Shown here: positions 6,558-8,126 of the stretch, piece after piece
How positions within the stretch are numbered: the stretch's first letter is position 1
Layout of the letters: the number at the start of each line of letters is the position of its first letter
NCBI GenBank assembly: GCA_003242645.1
Contig: QGVC01000155.1
Coordinates: forward strand, 1-8,126
DNA: 8,126 bases
DNA from: Pseudomonadota bacterium
Lineage (GTDB): Bacteria > Pseudomonadota > Alphaproteobacteria > Rhizobiales > Hyphomicrobiaceae
Direction of reading: 5' to 3'
Made by a program: the position numbers and the translations under genes
Notes under the pieces: generated by a model
What the model was told of the DNA's origin: nothing
Databases searched by the model: none
The model's input: the letters and a program-made list of their open reading frames with translations, nothing else

Positions 6558-7256
6558 ATGCAGTATTTCCTGCTCGGCTTAGCCGCACTTCTCTTGGTCA
6601 TCTTGGCGCTGCGAGGGTTCACGCGGGCTGACGTCAAGGTCATGGCGCGTCAGATCCGCATCGTGACCGGTGTCGTTGCTCTGGCCGCCGCGGCCGCTTT
6701 GACCTTCCGTGGTCTGCTTTCCTGGGCCACCCCGCTGGCGATGTTCGGCTACTGGATGCTTTTCGGTGGCAGTAACGCACCAGTCGGCGGAACGGCGCAC
6801 AAGTCGCCCGGCCAAACATCGCGGGTCGTCACCGACTACCTCGAGATGGAGCTTGATCACGATACGGGCATGATGCGCGGCCGCGTGCTCAAGGGCAGCT
6901 TCGCAGGCCGGGAGTTTGAGAGCATGAGCCCGGCGGAGCTTGCCCAGCTCTGGCAGGAGTGCCGGTTCGCCGATCCCCAGTCCGCACAGATCATCGAGGC
7001 CTATCTCGATAGTATGCACCCCAGTTGGCGTGAGGACATGGCACGAGCCGGTGCCGATCCTGGCCGCGCCGCGGCGTCAGGCAAGATGACTCGCGAGGAG
7101 GCTTATGAAATTCTGGGCCTCAAGCCGGGTGCGAGCGAAGAGGACATCCGCCGCGCGCATCGCGAGCTGATGATGAAGCTGCACCCGGATCGCGGTGGCT
7201 CCGCCTATCTCGCCGCCAAGATCAATCTCGCCAAGGAGGTGCTGCTCGGGCGCTAG
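6558..7256 (+). CDS. Membrane-anchored J-domain protein, Tim14/Pam18-like C-terminus
   Basis: J proteins recruit an Hsp70 and stimulate its ATPase. This 232-residue protein has an N-terminal hydrophobic helix (about residues 2-19), then a hydrophobic stretch that may form one or two more helices (about 35-69). A conserved soluble middle region follows (TDYLEMELDHDTGMMRGRVL at 92-111, SMSPAELAQLW at 122-132, YLDSMHPSWRED at 149-160). The J domain is at the very C-terminus (about 180-232), with EAYEILGLKPGASEEDIRRA and the essential HPD at 209-211. The ending HPDRGGSAYLAAKINLAKEVLL is strikingly like mitochondrial Tim14/Pam18. There is no Gly/Phe-rich or zinc-finger part, so it is not DnaJ itself. 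The J domain is probably cytosolic, to meet DnaK. The gene follows the VWA gene by 13 bases. AGGGGG lies unusually close to the ATG, and GAGAAAG just upstream is an alternative ribosome site. The client is unknown. Confidence 0.88.
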   Translation: MQYFLLGLAALLLVILALRGFTRADVKVMARQIRIVTGVVALAAAAALTFRGLLSWATPLAMFGYWMLFGGSNAPVGGTAHKSPGQTSRVVTDYLEMELDHDTGMMRGRVLKGSFAGREFESMSPAELAQLWQECRFADPQSAQIIEAYLDSMHPSWREDMARAGADPGRAAASGKMTREEAYEILGLKPGASEEDIRRAHRELMMKLHPDRGGSAYLAAKINLAKEVLLGR

Positions 7257-7283
7257 TTTCGCCTGAGTTACCTCTCGATCCTG

Positions 7284-8126
7284 CTATTCCGCCTTGGCGA
7301 CGAAGCAATCGATCTTCCGGCGGCGCAGCTCCTCGCAAGCATTGCGGGCTGCCGACGCGTCGAGGCCAACGAACCGGGCCCTGTAAATCTGCCGCGAGCC
7401 GCTCACGGCAGGGATGGTCCGCGGGGCAGCTTCGGCGAGCACCGTGGGTACCTTCTCGAGCGTGGCGACCAAGGCCTTCTCCGCTTCGGCCAGCGACGAA
7501 TATGCCCCGATTTGAACATGGTAACCGCCGGCTTCCAGCGTTGGCCTTGGCGGCGAGTCAGCGGGGCGCAATTGCTGGTGATCTCGTGCCGCCACCGAAG
7601 CCGTTCTCTGCGCGGGGGTAGGCGGCGGTGCCGGCATGGCGTTTGCCTGCCCTACGAAACCGAGCCCGTGCCAGGCTGGTTGGCCCTGAGCCAGCCTGGC
7701 GGCTTGTTCCTGAAGAGTGGAGGGAGGCCGTCCCAACACGACTCCGGTCGAGCCAGCTGAATCCGTTCTGTTGATCGCGGGATTCGGCTGCGAGCTTGGT
7801 TCGCTGCGAGCGAGTGGCTTCTGTTGTGTTCCTCCCCCTGGCGTGATCGAGACCGGACGCACCTTCGCAACAGTGATCTTGGGCGCAGAAGAGGTAGAAG
7901 AGACTGCGTTCGGCGCCTCAGCGAGTGTGGTTGGTTGCTGCGGATCAGCCGGTATGGTGTCGGATGCTTTGATTGGTTTCGGAGTCGACGTCGCTGCAAC
8001 TTGGGTTACACGGGCAGGCCGCTCCGCCGGTTTCGGAGGCGTGGCCCGATAGAAGGAAACGGCCATCGGCTGGCGGGGCTTCTTTGGTGAATCCTTGTCC
8101 AGCGCGCGATCGGGCGTCGCTCGCAT
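7284..8126 (-). CDS. SPOR-domain protein, probably the C-terminal part of a D-alanyl-D-alanine carboxypeptidase; 5' end beyond the window
   Basis: SPOR domains bind denuded peptidoglycan glycan strands, often at the division site. The visible 280 residues are mostly a Pro/Ala/Thr/Ser/Lys-rich, low-complexity linker (about 1-199), followed by a SPOR domain at about 200-279 (GGYHVQIGAYSSLAEAEKAL ... YRARFVGLDASAARNACEEL). There is no signal peptide or membrane helix at the visible N-terminus, and the ATG falls exactly on the window's last three bases, so it may be an internal Met. In Hyphomicrobiales, S11-family D,D-carboxypeptidases carry just this kind of linker and a very similar YRARFxGLD SPOR tail. 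I infer that the catalytic domain (SxxK, SxN, KTG) lies beyond 8126. A separate SPOR protein is the alternative. The gene is convergent with the J-protein gene, with stop codons only 27 bases apart and no terminator-like hairpin between them. Confidence 0.7.
   Translation of the reverse strand: MRATPDRALDKDSPKKPRQPMAVSFYRATPPKPAERPARVTQVAATSTPKPIKASDTIPADPQQPTTLAEAPNAVSSTSSAPKITVAKVRPVSITPGGGTQQKPLARSEPSSQPNPAINRTDSAGSTGVVLGRPPSTLQEQAARLAQGQPAWHGLGFVGQANAMPAPPPTPAQRTASVAARDHQQLRPADSPPRPTLEAGGYHVQIGAYSSLAEAEKALVATLEKVPTVLAEAAPRTIPAVSGSRQIYRARFVGLDASAARNACEELRRRKIDCFVAKAE

Noticed and set aside
5870..6643. Minus-strand open frame of 257 codons across the VWA gene
   Set aside because: It is antisense to a well-formed VWA domain and runs into the J-protein start. 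It has no independent support.

Overview
The window is GC-rich, densely coding DNA with no mobile element, RNA gene or CRISPR array that I can recognise. The protein sequences point to an alphaproteobacterium, most likely of the Hyphomicrobiales (Rhizobiales) type. The evidence is a ParE of the alphaproteobacterial kind, a bifunctional PutA without a DNA-binding domain, a von Willebrand factor A (VWA) protein paired with a membrane J-domain protein, and a long-linker SPOR-domain protein resembling the tail of rhizobial D,D-carboxypeptidases. This placement is inferred from protein resemblance only.

Layout, left to right. Positions 1-1211 (minus) hold the N-terminal ~404 residues of ParE (topoisomerase IV subunit B), cut by the window edge. 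Its last ~70 bases look degraded, with a probable one-base loss and a run of nine Gs. Positions 1395-2249 (minus) hold panC (pantothenate synthetase), upstream of parE on the same strand with a 183-base gap containing two small hairpins. Positions 2250-2453 are the divergent promoter region between panC and putA. Positions 2454-5672 (plus) hold putA, which oxidises proline to glutamate. Positions 5750-6544 and 6558-7256 (plus) form a tight two-gene unit: a soluble VWA protein and a membrane-anchored J-domain protein whose C-terminus closely resembles mitochondrial Tim14/Pam18. Positions 7284-8126 (minus), convergent with that pair, hold a SPOR-domain protein that is probably the C-terminal part of a larger envelope enzyme.

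The genes are mainly housekeeping: chromosome decatenation, coenzyme A precursor synthesis, proline catabolism and cell-envelope work. The least characterised part is the VWA/J-protein pair. It has an intact metal-site-like VWA domain next to a J protein that should recruit an Hsp70 at the inner membrane, and its function is not known to me. No obviously foreign or defence-like cassette is visible.
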